Positions 1 through 8,621 of a stretch of DNA of 64,000 bases are shown in pieces. The stretch spans positions 124,001 to 188,000 of the forward strand of contig NZ_OZ034691.1 in NCBI RefSeq assembly GCF_964026725.1, in the 5' to 3' direction. Source of the stretch: Wolbachia endosymbiont (group B) of Germaria angustata (GTDB lineage: Bacteria > Pseudomonadota > Alphaproteobacteria > Rickettsiales > Anaplasmataceae). Position 1 is the first letter of the stretch. Every line of letters begins with the position of its first letter. Below the pieces are notes generated by a model. The model was not told the origin of the DNA. It saw only the letters and a list, made by a program, of their open reading frames with translations, and made no database searches. A program made the position numbers and the translations under genes.

Positions 1-1
1 A

Positions 2-67
2 ATTAAAAACATGGACACGGGTGAAGAAAAAATGATTACTCGCGATAAAATCGTAGAAAATATCTAA
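2..67 (+). CDS. 3' end of a gene, probably histidyl-tRNA synthetase (partial)
   Basis: An open frame enters from the left edge and stops at TAA 65-67. The 21 residues end in KNMDTGEEKMITRDKIVENI. A V/I-K-D/N-x-x-TGE stretch near the C-terminus is typical of the class II anticodon-binding domain of HisS, so hisS is the best guess. The stop overlaps the convergent surE stop by 4 bases. Too little sequence is present for a firm call. Confidence 0.4.
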   Translation: MKNMDTGEEKMITRDKIVENI

Positions 68-834
68 TCAGAAGCAATAGGAGTGTTAGCTATAGAAGAA
101 AATTCCTCTGCACAAGAATTTTTCATAGCATTTAATATATCATAATCTGTAAAATCTAATTTTATCGGTGTAATAGTAATAAAACCTCCTTTTATTTTAT
201 TTATACTACCACTGCCTGAGTGCTCTCGAGACCAATTTAAGCTCAAAGAACCATTCAAGTTTTCAGTAAAAGTTAAATCACCATCAATGTTATATTCACC
301 TTGTTCAGCAAATTCGACCCCTTTCACTTTTTCTGTAGCAGGAAAATTTATACTCATCACTATATCCTTAGGCCAACCAACTTTCATTAGCTTGGCAATA
401 ACCTTTGGTGCAAAAATCTTTGTATTGTTCCAGTCTATTTTACCATGATAAACTTGGCTCAGCGCAATAGAAGGTATAGATCTTGCAGCACCTTCCATTG
501 CAGCACCGATTGTGCCTGAATAACAAATGTCATCTCCGACATTTGATCCAATATTTACTCCAGATAATATTAAGTCTGGTTTTTTATTCATAATCTTATT
601 TAGTGCAATAATGACACAATCTGCGGGAGTACCAGACACACTAAACTCCCTTTCACTATGTTGACTTATTTTAATAAATTGCTTTACTGGATAGTCAAGA
701 GATCTTGCAGATCCACTCCTGTCAGTATCTGGTGCTACTATCCATATTTCTGATGCAAAATTATGTGCAATCTTTTTAAGTAATTTTATTCCTTTACTTT
801 CAAAACCATCATCGTTTGTTATCAATATTATCAT
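64..834 (-). CDS. surE: 5'/3'-nucleotidase SurE
   Basis: This 256-residue protein has SurE hallmarks. The N-terminus ITNDDGF carries the paired metal-binding aspartates (D8, D9). SGSARS near residue 41 and SGVNIGSNVG near residue 92 are the other conserved active-site segments. SurE is a cytosolic metal-dependent phosphatase acting on nucleoside monophosphates and is linked to stationary-phase survival. Length matches the family (about 250). The ATG start gives the conserved MIILITNDDG beginning directly. It is convergent with the partial gene at the left edge, overlapping it by 4 bases. No defect is seen. Confidence 0.95.
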   Translation of the reverse strand: MIILITNDDGFESKGIKLLKKIAHNFASEIWIVAPDTDRSGSARSLDYPVKQFIKISQHSEREFSVSGTPADCVIIALNKIMNKKPDLILSGVNIGSNVGDDICYSGTIGAAMEGAARSIPSIALSQVYHGKIDWNNTKIFAPKVIAKLMKVGWPKDIVMSINFPATEKVKGVEFAEQGEYNIDGDLTFTENLNGSLSLNWSREHSGSGSINKIKGGFITITPIKLDFTDYDILNAMKNSCAEEFSSIANTPIASD

Positions 835-1037
835 ATGTAATACTAACCTATCAAAGTATACTAATGAGGTTTGAAGTTTCTTTTCATAACCATAACAAAG
901 AACCTGCTACAAATCAATAAGGAAAAATTAGAAGTGTTTCTAGGTTGCCATTGTTTAGTTTGCTGTGAGTTAATTGTAAATACCAATTTTAGCTTCACGC
1001 CTAACTCACAATCAAAGCTTAGGCAAGTCTCAGAGCT

Positions 1038-1754
1038 CTAAGCAGCAGAGAATCTTGTATGCCCTGCAAAAAATGCTTTCATCTTTTCAAGATAAGTAGA
1101 TGGTTTTTCAGGGATTTCTATATTATCTATTACAGCACTTACTGCTTCCTTGATATCCTCATCTGTAATTAGTTCTTTCAATTTCTGCTTTATAGGGCCC
1201 CTTCCAACTTCTTGACCATATCTATTATAGTAATCAATATACAATTTATTAAAGACAAATTGCTTTGCCTCTTCCATCAACTTACCCATACTATCTTTTA
1301 CTTCAAGATCCATATCATTCTCAGAGTAGAAATTGTCAAAATTATCCTTTAAAATCTTCATCTTTTTACTTTTACAATGCTTAAGAAACTCTTCCGTAAT
1401 GCTCGGCATTCTTTCGTATACTTGAGCATTTACCTCGACTGTAAAGTTGTTTTTTGCTTCAAGACAACTAAGTGAATAAATAATACGATTAAACATTCCA
1501 AGATGACATGCACCACTTCCTTCTTGTAAACGCATGAGTAACATGCATTTTAGTAAGTCTACATCTAACTTCTGATTCTTAGCTGCAGCTAAAACTAAGT
1601 TTGCAGCTTGCGTTAGCGTTAATCCAGTTCTTGATTCTCTATAAGTTGCTCTATTGGAGCCATTAAAGTTAAGATAAAGGTTTAATTGCTCTTTTTGTGG
1701 AGGTGTAAGCTCATCTGAATTATTTATGTAGTCTGCAAACTCTTTATTGAGCAT
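1038..1754 (-). CDS. Hypothetical protein, 238 aa
   Basis: I do not recognise this protein. It is soluble-looking and mostly helical, with a charged middle (residues 115-200) and no signal peptide or membrane segment. Residues 44-70 (RTGLTLTQAANLVLAAAKN) could form an amphipathic helix. It lies 33 bases downstream of the membrane protein at 1788-2447 on the same strand, so the two are probably co-transcribed. There is a 200-base gap to surE with no obvious gene. Confidence 0.7.
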   Translation of the reverse strand: MLNKEFADYINNSDELTPPQKEQLNLYLNFNGSNRATYRESRTGLTLTQAANLVLAAAKNQKLDVDLLKCMLLMRLQEGSGACHLGMFNRIIYSLSCLEAKNNFTVEVNAQVYERMPSITEEFLKHCKSKKMKILKDNFDNFYSENDMDLEVKDSMGKLMEEAKQFVFNKLYIDYYNRYGQEVGRGPIKQKLKELITDEDIKEAVSAVIDNIEIPEKPSTYLEKMKAFFAGHTRFSAA

Positions 1755-1787
1755 ATTTGGTTGATTTCCGAATTTCTGCTTTAAGTC

Positions 1788-2447
1788 TTAAGCGCATTGG
1801 AGAATGCTGTATTCAAAACTACTCGTATGAACACTCTGACTGCCGGTGCCTACATCACTTACATTAAACAAAAAGCTCATTTGCTTTACACTTAAACCCA
1901 GAGGCGAGAAGAGCTTTATCAATGGATACTTTATTAACTCAAGAAGTGCTACTGGGATCAATAATATAGTATTAATAAGCACTAAACATATTCTAAGACC
2001 CAACGCTCTACTATTTGATAATGTTCTGCTAAGCTCTGATATCTTCGATGAACAATACAAAAATGGTAATTGGATACAATATATTGAGTATATAGAAAAA
2101 AATAAAATCTTATCTTTCAACCCTATTGTCGGGTCATTATATACTTCAGAAAAAATGTTATCATTACTATTTTCATTTTTGAAAGACTGATAGCTGCTTG
2201 TAACCCTTTCTGTAAAAATAGAACAGAGCTTATGCAGTCCGTAGCACAAAACACAAGTGGCAAGTAAAACTGCAAGTGTTCCAAAAACAGCTAACACCTC
2301 ACTTGGAGTTTTTGCAAGAAAGAATGCATAAAGCGCATCAATAAAGATCTCAAGTAAGTAGTCAAATAAAAAAATTGCTCCAATAGCAGCACCAACTAAT
2401 AGAACATACCCACAAACAACCAAAAATGTTTTTAACCTCGGATTCAT
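1788..2447 (-). CDS. Hypothetical membrane protein, 219 aa
   Basis: I see no family match. Hydrophobic segments lie at about residues 8-33, 45-72, 112-130 and 150-172, so three to four membrane helices are likely. An Asn/Asp-rich loop near residues 88-105 separates the two hydrophobic halves. The C-terminus is polar and contains cysteine. It precedes the 238-aa hypothetical on the same strand by 33 bases and probably leads a two-gene unit. The opposite-strand open frame here is a shadow. Confidence 0.65.
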   Translation of the reverse strand: MNPRLKTFLVVCGYVLLVGAAIGAIFLFDYLLEIFIDALYAFFLAKTPSEVLAVFGTLAVLLATCVLCYGLHKLCSIFTERVTSSYQSFKNENSNDNIFSEVYNDPTIGLKDKILFFSIYSIYCIQLPFLYCSSKISELSRTLSNSRALGLRICLVLINTILLIPVALLELIKYPLIKLFSPLGLSVKQMSFLFNVSDVGTGSQSVHTSSFEYSILQCA

Positions 2448-2592
2448 AAACCACTTCTTAATAACCTATTAATATACTTCTCATTATATGCTTAAATTAA
2501 AAAAATGCAAATTTTTATACAAAAAAGATCAATTGAAATTTTCGAGCTTCAGCTATATTGTTAATATATTCAGATAAAAATTAAACATTGTC

Positions 2593-3867
2593 GTGTCAAA
2601 TAAAATAGGCTTTTTGGCTATTTTCGCCTTGGTGATCAGTAGCCAAATCGGCTCTGGAATTTTTATGCTCCCAATTAGCCTTGCACCATACGGCGCTTAT
2701 AGCCTCATAAGCTGGGTTATATCAGGATTTGGTGCTATATCTCTTGCTTTAGTTTTTGCTTCACTCTGCGCAAAATTTCCAGAAACGGGTGGTCCTCATA
2801 TTTATGTGAAACATGCCTTTGGCTCTACAGCAGCTTTTTTTGTTGGCTGGACATATTGGGTAAGCTCGTGGGTAAGCTCAACAGCTGTGACAATTGCAAG
2901 TATCGGTTATTTAGCCCCGCTTTTTCATAATGATATACAAGATATACGTTTGCTTTTAGAAATAACATTAATTTTAGCTATCATGCTAATAAACTTAAGA
3001 GGGGTAACTACTGCTGGGCATGTTGAGCTTCTTCTGACCATTGTTAAAATTATCGCACTTCTTGCAATACCCATAGCAGGATTATTTTTCTTTGATAGAA
3101 ATAATTTTGTTGTAAGTGAGGAAGTATCAAACTTTACGATGTCTCAAGTCCTTGCGCGCTCTACACTCCTTACTCTATGGTGTTTTATTGGACTTGAATC
3201 AGCAACGGCACCTGCAGGATCTGTCAATAATCCCTCTAAAACAATACCAAGGGCCATTGTACTCGGAACAATTTGTGTTGCTGTTATATATTTCATCAAT
3301 AGCCTTTCAATCATGGGGTTAATAAGCGGTCACGACCTAGCAAGTTCAAAAGCACCATATGTTGACGCAGTAAAAATTATGCTTCCAGGTAATTGGCATT
3401 TGATAATTTCTGTTATTGCTTTTATTGTCTCTGTAAGTAATTTAAATGCTTGGTTTTTAGCTGATGGACAGGTCACCTTGGGCCTTGCAGAAGATAAGTT
3501 AATGCCGCAATTTTTTGCAAAAAAAAACAAGTACGATGCTCCATTCTGGGGAATAATACTCAGTACTTTAGGGGTGTTAGTTTTACTTATCTTAACGTCA
3601 AACAAAAGTTTTGCTGAGCAAGTAACTTCAATAATTGATATCTCTGTGGTGTCATTTTTGTTTATCTACTTAGCATGTAGCCTTGCTTTTCTCAAAGTTA
3701 ATATACAAGACAAAAGCTACTGCAAATTTTTAATTGGAGGTGTGGCTGTATCTTTTTGCTGTTGGATAATATACGAGACTTCTATAAAAACATTGTTAAT
3801 ATCAAGTCTATTCCCTTTAAGCGGAACACTTATTTATCTACTTTGGTATCATAAACTAAAAACTTAA
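2593..3867 (+). CDS. APC-superfamily amino-acid permease, copy 1
   Basis: This 424-residue inner-membrane protein has about 12 hydrophobic segments and the APC signature near the N-terminus (SSQIGSGIFMLP) followed by FPETGGPH. The motif resembles the basic amino-acid/polyamine antiporter group (AdiC/PotE-like). The substrate cannot be read from sequence. Translation starts at GTG, and the same GTGTCAAATAAAATAGG start occurs in the next gene. It is the first of a head-to-tail pair of paralogues separated by 70 bases. Amino-acid import fits an obligate intracellular life. Confidence 0.9.
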   Translation: MSNKIGFLAIFALVISSQIGSGIFMLPISLAPYGAYSLISWVISGFGAISLALVFASLCAKFPETGGPHIYVKHAFGSTAAFFVGWTYWVSSWVSSTAVTIASIGYLAPLFHNDIQDIRLLLEITLILAIMLINLRGVTTAGHVELLLTIVKIIALLAIPIAGLFFFDRNNFVVSEEVSNFTMSQVLARSTLLTLWCFIGLESATAPAGSVNNPSKTIPRAIVLGTICVAVIYFINSLSIMGLISGHDLASSKAPYVDAVKIMLPGNWHLIISVIAFIVSVSNLNAWFLADGQVTLGLAEDKLMPQFFAKKNKYDAPFWGIILSTLGVLVLLILTSNKSFAEQVTSIIDISVVSFLFIYLACSLAFLKVNIQDKSYCKFLIGGVAVSFCCWIIYETSIKTLLISSLFPLSGTLIYLLWYHKLKT

Positions 3868-3937
3868 CTTAAATTTTTTATTTGCTAAAATTCTTAAGCT
3901 ATACTACTGGCTTACATTAATAGAATTAAGAGGTATT

Positions 3938-5224
3938 GTGTCAAATAAAATAGGTTTTTGGGCTGTTTTTGCTTTAGTCATTAGTAGTCAGATCGGCTCT
4001 GGGGTTTTTATGCTTCCAATTAGCCTTGCTCCATATGGCGCTTATAGCCTTATAAGTTGGATGATATCAGGAGCTGGTGCTGTGTCTCTTGCGCTAGTTT
4101 TTGCTACGCTATGTGCAAAGTTTCCAGAAACAGGAGGTCCTCACGTTTATGTGAAACATACTTTTGGTCCTGCTGCAGCGTTCTTTGTTGGTTGGACATA
4201 TTGGGTAATCTCATGGGTTAGTACAACAGCTTTAATAGTTGTGGGTGTTGGCTATCTTACACCATTTTTCCATGAAGATATCAAAAGTATGCGTTTATTT
4301 TTAGAGCTGTTGTTATTTACAATCATTACATTAATAAATTTAAGGGGAATAGCTACTGCAGGGCACGTTGAGTTTCTGCTCACGGTTGTGAAGGTTGCTG
4401 TATTGCTTGCAATACCTGTAGCAGCGTTGTTTTTTTTCGATAGAAATAATTTTATCATAAGTGAAGAAATATTAAGTCTTACAACATCGCAAATTCTTGC
4501 GCGCTCTACACTCCTTACTTTATGGTGTTTTATTGGACTTGAATTGGCAACAGCACCTGCAGGGTCAGTTGATAATCCAGCTAAAACTATACCAAAAGCT
4601 GTGGTGCTTGGCACAGTTTGTGTTGCTGTTATATATTTTATCAACAATTTTGCGATTATGGGATTGATCAATGGCAACAATTTAGCAAGTTCAAGAGCAC
4701 CATATGTTGATGCGATAAAAATTATGTTTTCTGGTAATTGGCATTTAATTGTTTCTATAGTTGCATTCATTTTTTGTGTTGGCAGTCTAAATGCCTGGGT
4801 TTTATCTAGTGGACAAGTTGCTTTTGGTCTTGCAGAAGATAGACTAATGCCAAAATTCTTTGCTAAAAGGAACAAGCATGGCTCTCCTTTTTTGGGAATA
4901 ACAGTTAGTTCAATTGGAACTGCAATTTTACTAATTCTCACTTCAAACAACAATTTTGCCCAGCAGATTACGTCGATTATTGACTTTTCTGTAATTTCAT
5001 TTTTGTTCGTTTATCTTGCGTGCTGTTTTGCCTTTCTAAAGGTTATTATACAGGAGAGGAGTTGTTATAAGCTTTTAATTGGTAGCATAGCAACAACCTT
5101 TTGTTGTTGGGTGATATTAGAAACCCCTGTAGGTACTCTGCTGATTTCGAGCCTGTTCACTGCAAGTGGCATACCCATTTATTTATTTTGGTACTGCAAA
5201 ACTTCTGTGCAACAAATTCAGTAG
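3938..5224 (+). CDS. APC-superfamily amino-acid permease, copy 2
   Basis: This 428-residue paralogue of the preceding gene is very similar along its whole length, including SSQIGSGVFMLP, FPETGGPH and the LTLWCFIGLE segment. It also starts at GTG. Differences are scattered through the transmembrane helices, which suggests an old tandem duplication with room for substrate divergence. No frameshift is seen. The two are likely one transcription unit, since there is only a 70-base gap between them. Confidence 0.9.
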   Translation: MSNKIGFWAVFALVISSQIGSGVFMLPISLAPYGAYSLISWMISGAGAVSLALVFATLCAKFPETGGPHVYVKHTFGPAAAFFVGWTYWVISWVSTTALIVVGVGYLTPFFHEDIKSMRLFLELLLFTIITLINLRGIATAGHVEFLLTVVKVAVLLAIPVAALFFFDRNNFIISEEILSLTTSQILARSTLLTLWCFIGLELATAPAGSVDNPAKTIPKAVVLGTVCVAVIYFINNFAIMGLINGNNLASSRAPYVDAIKIMFSGNWHLIVSIVAFIFCVGSLNAWVLSSGQVAFGLAEDRLMPKFFAKRNKHGSPFLGITVSSIGTAILLILTSNNNFAQQITSIIDFSVISFLFVYLACCFAFLKVIIQERSCYKLLIGSIATTFCCWVILETPVGTLLISSLFTASGIPIYLFWYCKTSVQQIQ

Positions 5225-5252
5225 TGAGAGATACACTTTAAATGGTTAATAT

Positions 5253-5669
5253 TTATGGGCCAAGGTTTTTTTTCTCTTTATCTACTTGTTCAATATTACC
5301 ATTCTCAAGTTTGCTACCTACTTCTTCTGTGCGTTTATTATCTATGTAGATCTCATTTTTTGCTTTATTAGAAAGACCTATTTGTGATTGCAGTTTTTTA
5401 TACTCTTCTTTTTCAGGCGTGAAAATTTTCACTAAAAATCTTCCTATTATTGGTATTGAACTTAAAAAATCTCTTAATCCAAAAGATTCTTGCTTCTTGT
5501 TTGAAAGATGCTGGTCTATCTTAGAAATTTTCACACCATACTTTTTATCATCAAAATTTATCGCTGGCTTGCTTTTTTTCGAAAGAACATTTTGAATCTC
5601 TAATCTATTGACTTTTTCAGGCTTTTGAAATGCAGATTTGACCTTAGTGTCATCATGTTTTTTACTCAT
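5253..5669 (-). CDS. Hypothetical basic protein, 138 aa
   Basis: I do not recognise this protein. It is lysine-rich and hydrophilic, with one short hydrophobic stretch at residues 66-82 (LRDFLSSIPIIGRFLVKIF) that could be an amphipathic or membrane-contacting helix. The C-terminal third is charged and low in complexity. It is convergent with the permease pair and divergent from asd. A small secreted or membrane-associated protein is possible but not shown. Confidence 0.55.
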   Translation of the reverse strand: MSKKHDDTKVKSAFQKPEKVNRLEIQNVLSKKSKPAINFDDKKYGVKISKIDQHLSNKKQESFGLRDFLSSIPIIGRFLVKIFTPEKEEYKKLQSQIGLSNKAKNEIYIDNKRTEEVGSKLENGNIEQVDKEKKNLGP

Positions 5670-5807
5670 TTCATTCTACCATGCAATATTACTAGTATCT
5701 TATAATTATAACTAAATTATGGTTAATTGCAAGGTAAAAATATTAAAGTAATTGTAAATTTTATCAGTAAAAATATAATATAGCTTTAAAGTCAGAGGTT
5801 TATCTAT

Positions 5808-6830
5808 ATGGGATATAAAATTGCTGTTATTGGAGCAACAGGAAGAGTAGGGCGTGAGGTATTAAGCGCCCTTGCCGAGTTTCAAGACAAAGGAAAAATT
5901 TCAATAGATTCTGTTGTTGCTTTTGCATCAAAAAAATCAGAGGGAAAAAAGGTAAGTTTCGGCGATGAAGAATTAACCGTCTTAGACCTTGAGAACTACG
6001 ATTTTGTTGGAATTAATATAGCAATTTTCTGTGCTGGGTCTCATGTTTCCGAGAGATACGTACCGATTGCAACTGAAGCTGGATGTATTGTCGTAGATAA
6101 TACCTCTCGTTTTAGGATGAAAGAAGGCGTGCCACTAGTTATTCCAGAGATCAACAAAGATAAAATTACGGAGTATAAAAACCATAACATAATATCTAAT
6201 CCAAACTGTACTACAATACAAATGTTGTTGGCATTACATTTATTACACCAAAAAGCAAAAATAAAGAGAATCGTTGCTTCAACTTATCAATCAACTTCTG
6301 GTGTAGGTAAAGCAGCAATGGATGAGCTTTACAATCAGACAAAAAAAATCTTTATGAATGAAGCTAAAAAACCTGAAATATTTCCTAAGCAAATAGCATT
6401 TAATTGCATTCCTCATATAGGAGAGTTCATGGAAGATGGTTCTACAAAAGAGGAGTGGAAAATGCAAGAGGAGGCAAAAAAAATTTTAGAAGAGGATATA
6501 AAAGTAACTGCAACTTGTGTCCGAGTACCTGTTCTTGTTGGTCATGCTATAGCAGTAAATGTAGAATTTGATCAGCATATAACTGAAGAAGAAGCTCGTG
6601 AAATGCTCAGTGAAGACGATGGAGTTTTAGTGCAAGATAAGCGCGAAGATGGTGGATATATGACTCAGATTGATGTTGTGCAAGAGGATGCCGTATACAT
6701 ATCGCGTATTAGACAAGACGATACCGTTAAACACGGATTAAATATGTGGATAGTAGCTGATAATCTACGCAAAGGTGCAGCACTAAATATAGTGCAGATC
6801 TTGGAGATCTTGATCAAAGAGCATTTATAG
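5808..6830 (+). CDS. asd: Aspartate-semialdehyde dehydrogenase
   Basis: The 340-residue protein makes aspartate semialdehyde from aspartyl phosphate using NADPH, feeding the diaminopimelate/lysine route. The nucleotide-binding GATGRVGREV is at residues 9-18. The catalytic cysteine lies in SNPNCTTIQ near residue 131, and the active-site histidine region PHIGEF is near 206. Length matches the family. Together with dapE at 32988 it supports retained DAP synthesis for lipid II. It ends one base from the convergent purK stop. Confidence 0.95.
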   Translation: MGYKIAVIGATGRVGREVLSALAEFQDKGKISIDSVVAFASKKSEGKKVSFGDEELTVLDLENYDFVGINIAIFCAGSHVSERYVPIATEAGCIVVDNTSRFRMKEGVPLVIPEINKDKITEYKNHNIISNPNCTTIQMLLALHLLHQKAKIKRIVASTYQSTSGVGKAAMDELYNQTKKIFMNEAKKPEIFPKQIAFNCIPHIGEFMEDGSTKEEWKMQEEAKKILEEDIKVTATCVRVPVLVGHAIAVNVEFDQHITEEEAREMLSEDDGVLVQDKREDGGYMTQIDVVQEDAVYISRIRQDDTVKHGLNMWIVADNLRKGAALNIVQILEILIKEHL

Positions 6831-6831
6831 C

Positions 6832-7911
6832 TCAATAACTTAAATCTATATTGACATGTCCCATTTTACGCTTGTCCCTAACCTCTTTTTTCCCATATAT
6901 GGTTAAACTAGCTTTTTCGTTGCTCAAATATTTGTGAGAATTATATATATCATTACCTATTATATTTTTTGTCATGCAAGGAAAGCGTAATACTACTTCC
7001 TGCATAGATAGCCCGCATATTATCCTAACTAGCTGCTCGAATTGACTAACGTTGCATGCATCCAAGCTCCAGTGGCAAGAATTGTGGGGTCTTGGGGCCA
7101 GTTCATTAACTAGTAATTCATGATTTTGAGTGATGAAAAATTCAATAGCTAGAATTCCTACTACATCAAGTGCAGTTGCTATTTTCTCTGCAGTTTTTTG
7201 TACCTCTTGGGCTAATTTATTATCTATTTTAGCTGGTGCTATTGAAGTATTAAGTATTCTGTCAACGTGGTGATTCTCTGCTATAGGAAAAAAAGCTACT
7301 TTACTGTTTTTATCTCTTGCAACGACTATTGAAACCTCTTTCAGTAAATCAACACTTTCTTCAAGAATGTACTCTTTATTCCAATCGAAGGAAGCAAATT
7401 GCTTCAGTTCAGAATCATTTTCAATCACATATTGTCCTTTTCCATCATAACCCATTTCTGTTGTTTTTAGCCTCACTGGATAGCTAAAAGTTTCACTACT
7501 TTCTAGTAGCTGATTATAATTTTGTATACTTTTGTAATCAGCAGTTTTTATGCTTAAATCTCTAATAAAATCTTTCTCTCTCAGCCTATTTTGCGAAATG
7601 TGTAACGCCTTTTTACCTGGATAAAAATCTGTATGCTGCGACACAATATCAATTGCACTACATGGAATATTTTCAGACTCAATAGTGACTAAATCCACAC
7701 TCTGTGCAAAAGATTCAAGTGCCCTCTTATCACAGAAGTCTGCTATTGTTAAATCATCAGCAACAGAACAAGCTGGATCGTTTTTAGTACTGGCAAAAAT
7801 ATGCGTTTTGTGCCCAAGTTTTATTGCAGCGATAGCAGTCATTTTACCTAATTGCCCACTTCCTATTATTCCTATCACTTTTTTATCCAGTGGATCTGTT
7901 TTGTTCATCAT
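6832..7911 (-). CDS. purK: N5-carboxyaminoimidazole ribonucleotide synthase PurK
   Basis: This 359-residue ATP-grasp enzyme converts AIR and bicarbonate to N5-CAIR in purine synthesis. The N-terminal Rossmann-like motif IGIIGSGQLGKM, the ATP-grasp segment MGYDGKGQYVI and the C-terminal NELAPRPHNSCHW identify PurK. The length is normal. purB lies at 36120, so purine synthesis genes are present but scattered. It is convergent with asd, with a single base between the two genes. Confidence 0.95.
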   Translation of the reverse strand: MMNKTDPLDKKVIGIIGSGQLGKMTAIAAIKLGHKTHIFASTKNDPACSVADDLTIADFCDKRALESFAQSVDLVTIESENIPCSAIDIVSQHTDFYPGKKALHISQNRLREKDFIRDLSIKTADYKSIQNYNQLLESSETFSYPVRLKTTEMGYDGKGQYVIENDSELKQFASFDWNKEYILEESVDLLKEVSIVVARDKNSKVAFFPIAENHHVDRILNTSIAPAKIDNKLAQEVQKTAEKIATALDVVGILAIEFFITQNHELLVNELAPRPHNSCHWSLDACNVSQFEQLVRIICGLSMQEVVLRFPCMTKNIIGNDIYNSHKYLSNEKASLTIYGKKEVRDKRKMGHVNIDLSY

Positions 7912-8014
7912 GTAGATTAATATTTCCTAGTTAGAGTACGATAATATGCTTGGAAAATCTATGAAAAAAGTGTATAATTGAAGTGTGTTAAACTTTTATC
8001 ATGAACACTTTACG

Positions 8015-8419
8015 ATGACCATGAAATACACACTTATTACTAATTCTGTTGAAGTTACAGTTTTGCCAATTTACATTGAAGAGCAATCCATTCCTTATGA
8101 AAATTGTTACGTATGGATGTATAATGTTAAGATAAAAAACAAAAGCTCATCAACCATTCAATTATTAAGTCGCTATTGGCAAATAATAGATCATAAGGGC
8201 AAAATAAATGAAATTGCCGGAGTTGGTGTTGTTGGAGAACAACCTGTAATAAAATCTGGAGAGGTATTCAAATATACAAGTGGAACATACTTAAATACAC
8301 CATCAGGAATAATGCAGGGTAAATATGAATTTCTGAACGAAGAGAGCATAAAAACCTTTGATGTTATGATACCACTCTTTTCCTTAGACAGTCCATATGT
8401 TAACACTAGACCTCATTGA
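8015..8419 (+). CDS. apaG: ApaG-domain protein (Co2+/Mg2+ efflux protein family)
   Basis: This is an ApaG fold of about 130 residues. [37 protein letters not shown] and GIMQGKYEF are conserved ApaG segments. The family is associated with cobalt resistance and magnesium efflux, but its biochemical role is unclear. An in-frame GTG at 7985 would add ten residues. I chose ATG 8015 because family members start just before the first beta strand ([14 protein letters not shown]). ATG 8021 is also possible. Confidence 0.9.
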   Translation: MTMKYTLITNSVEVTVLPIYIEEQSIPYENCYVWMYNVKIKNKSSSTIQLLSRYWQIIDHKGKINEIAGVGVVGEQPVIKSGEVFKYTSGTYLNTPSGIMQGKYEFLNEESIKTFDVMIPLFSLDSPYVNTRPH

Positions 8420-8433
8420 TCATCAAGATAGTG

Positions 8434-8612
8434 TATTTGTTTAAGTGCATCTGAAACCAGTGCTTCTTGTTTTGTCATTTGAGCTTACATAATGTCATCC
8501 GAGTAGCTGATACTGAGATCCAACTAAGTTGATAAACACGAAAGCACTGACCATTTGCTTCTATAGTTGTCTTTTTTCGTCTATCTTATTTTGTTACTCT
8601 GCTGAACAGATG
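8434..8612. repeat. MITE-like element, degenerate copy
   Basis: About 180 bases between apaG and the ABC permease. The left end TATTTGTTTAA and right end CTGAACAGATG are degenerate versions of the TATCTGTTCAG / CTGAACAGATA terminal inverted repeats seen at 32670-32841. The interior shares GAAACCAGTGCTTCTT and GTCTATCTTATTTTG with the other copies. No coding capacity. Confidence 0.7.
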
Positions 8613-8621
8613 CAAAATAGT

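Noticed and set aside
4252..4953. 233-codon open frame on the minus strand
   Set aside because: Antisense to the second permease, with no start signal or family features; a shadow frame.
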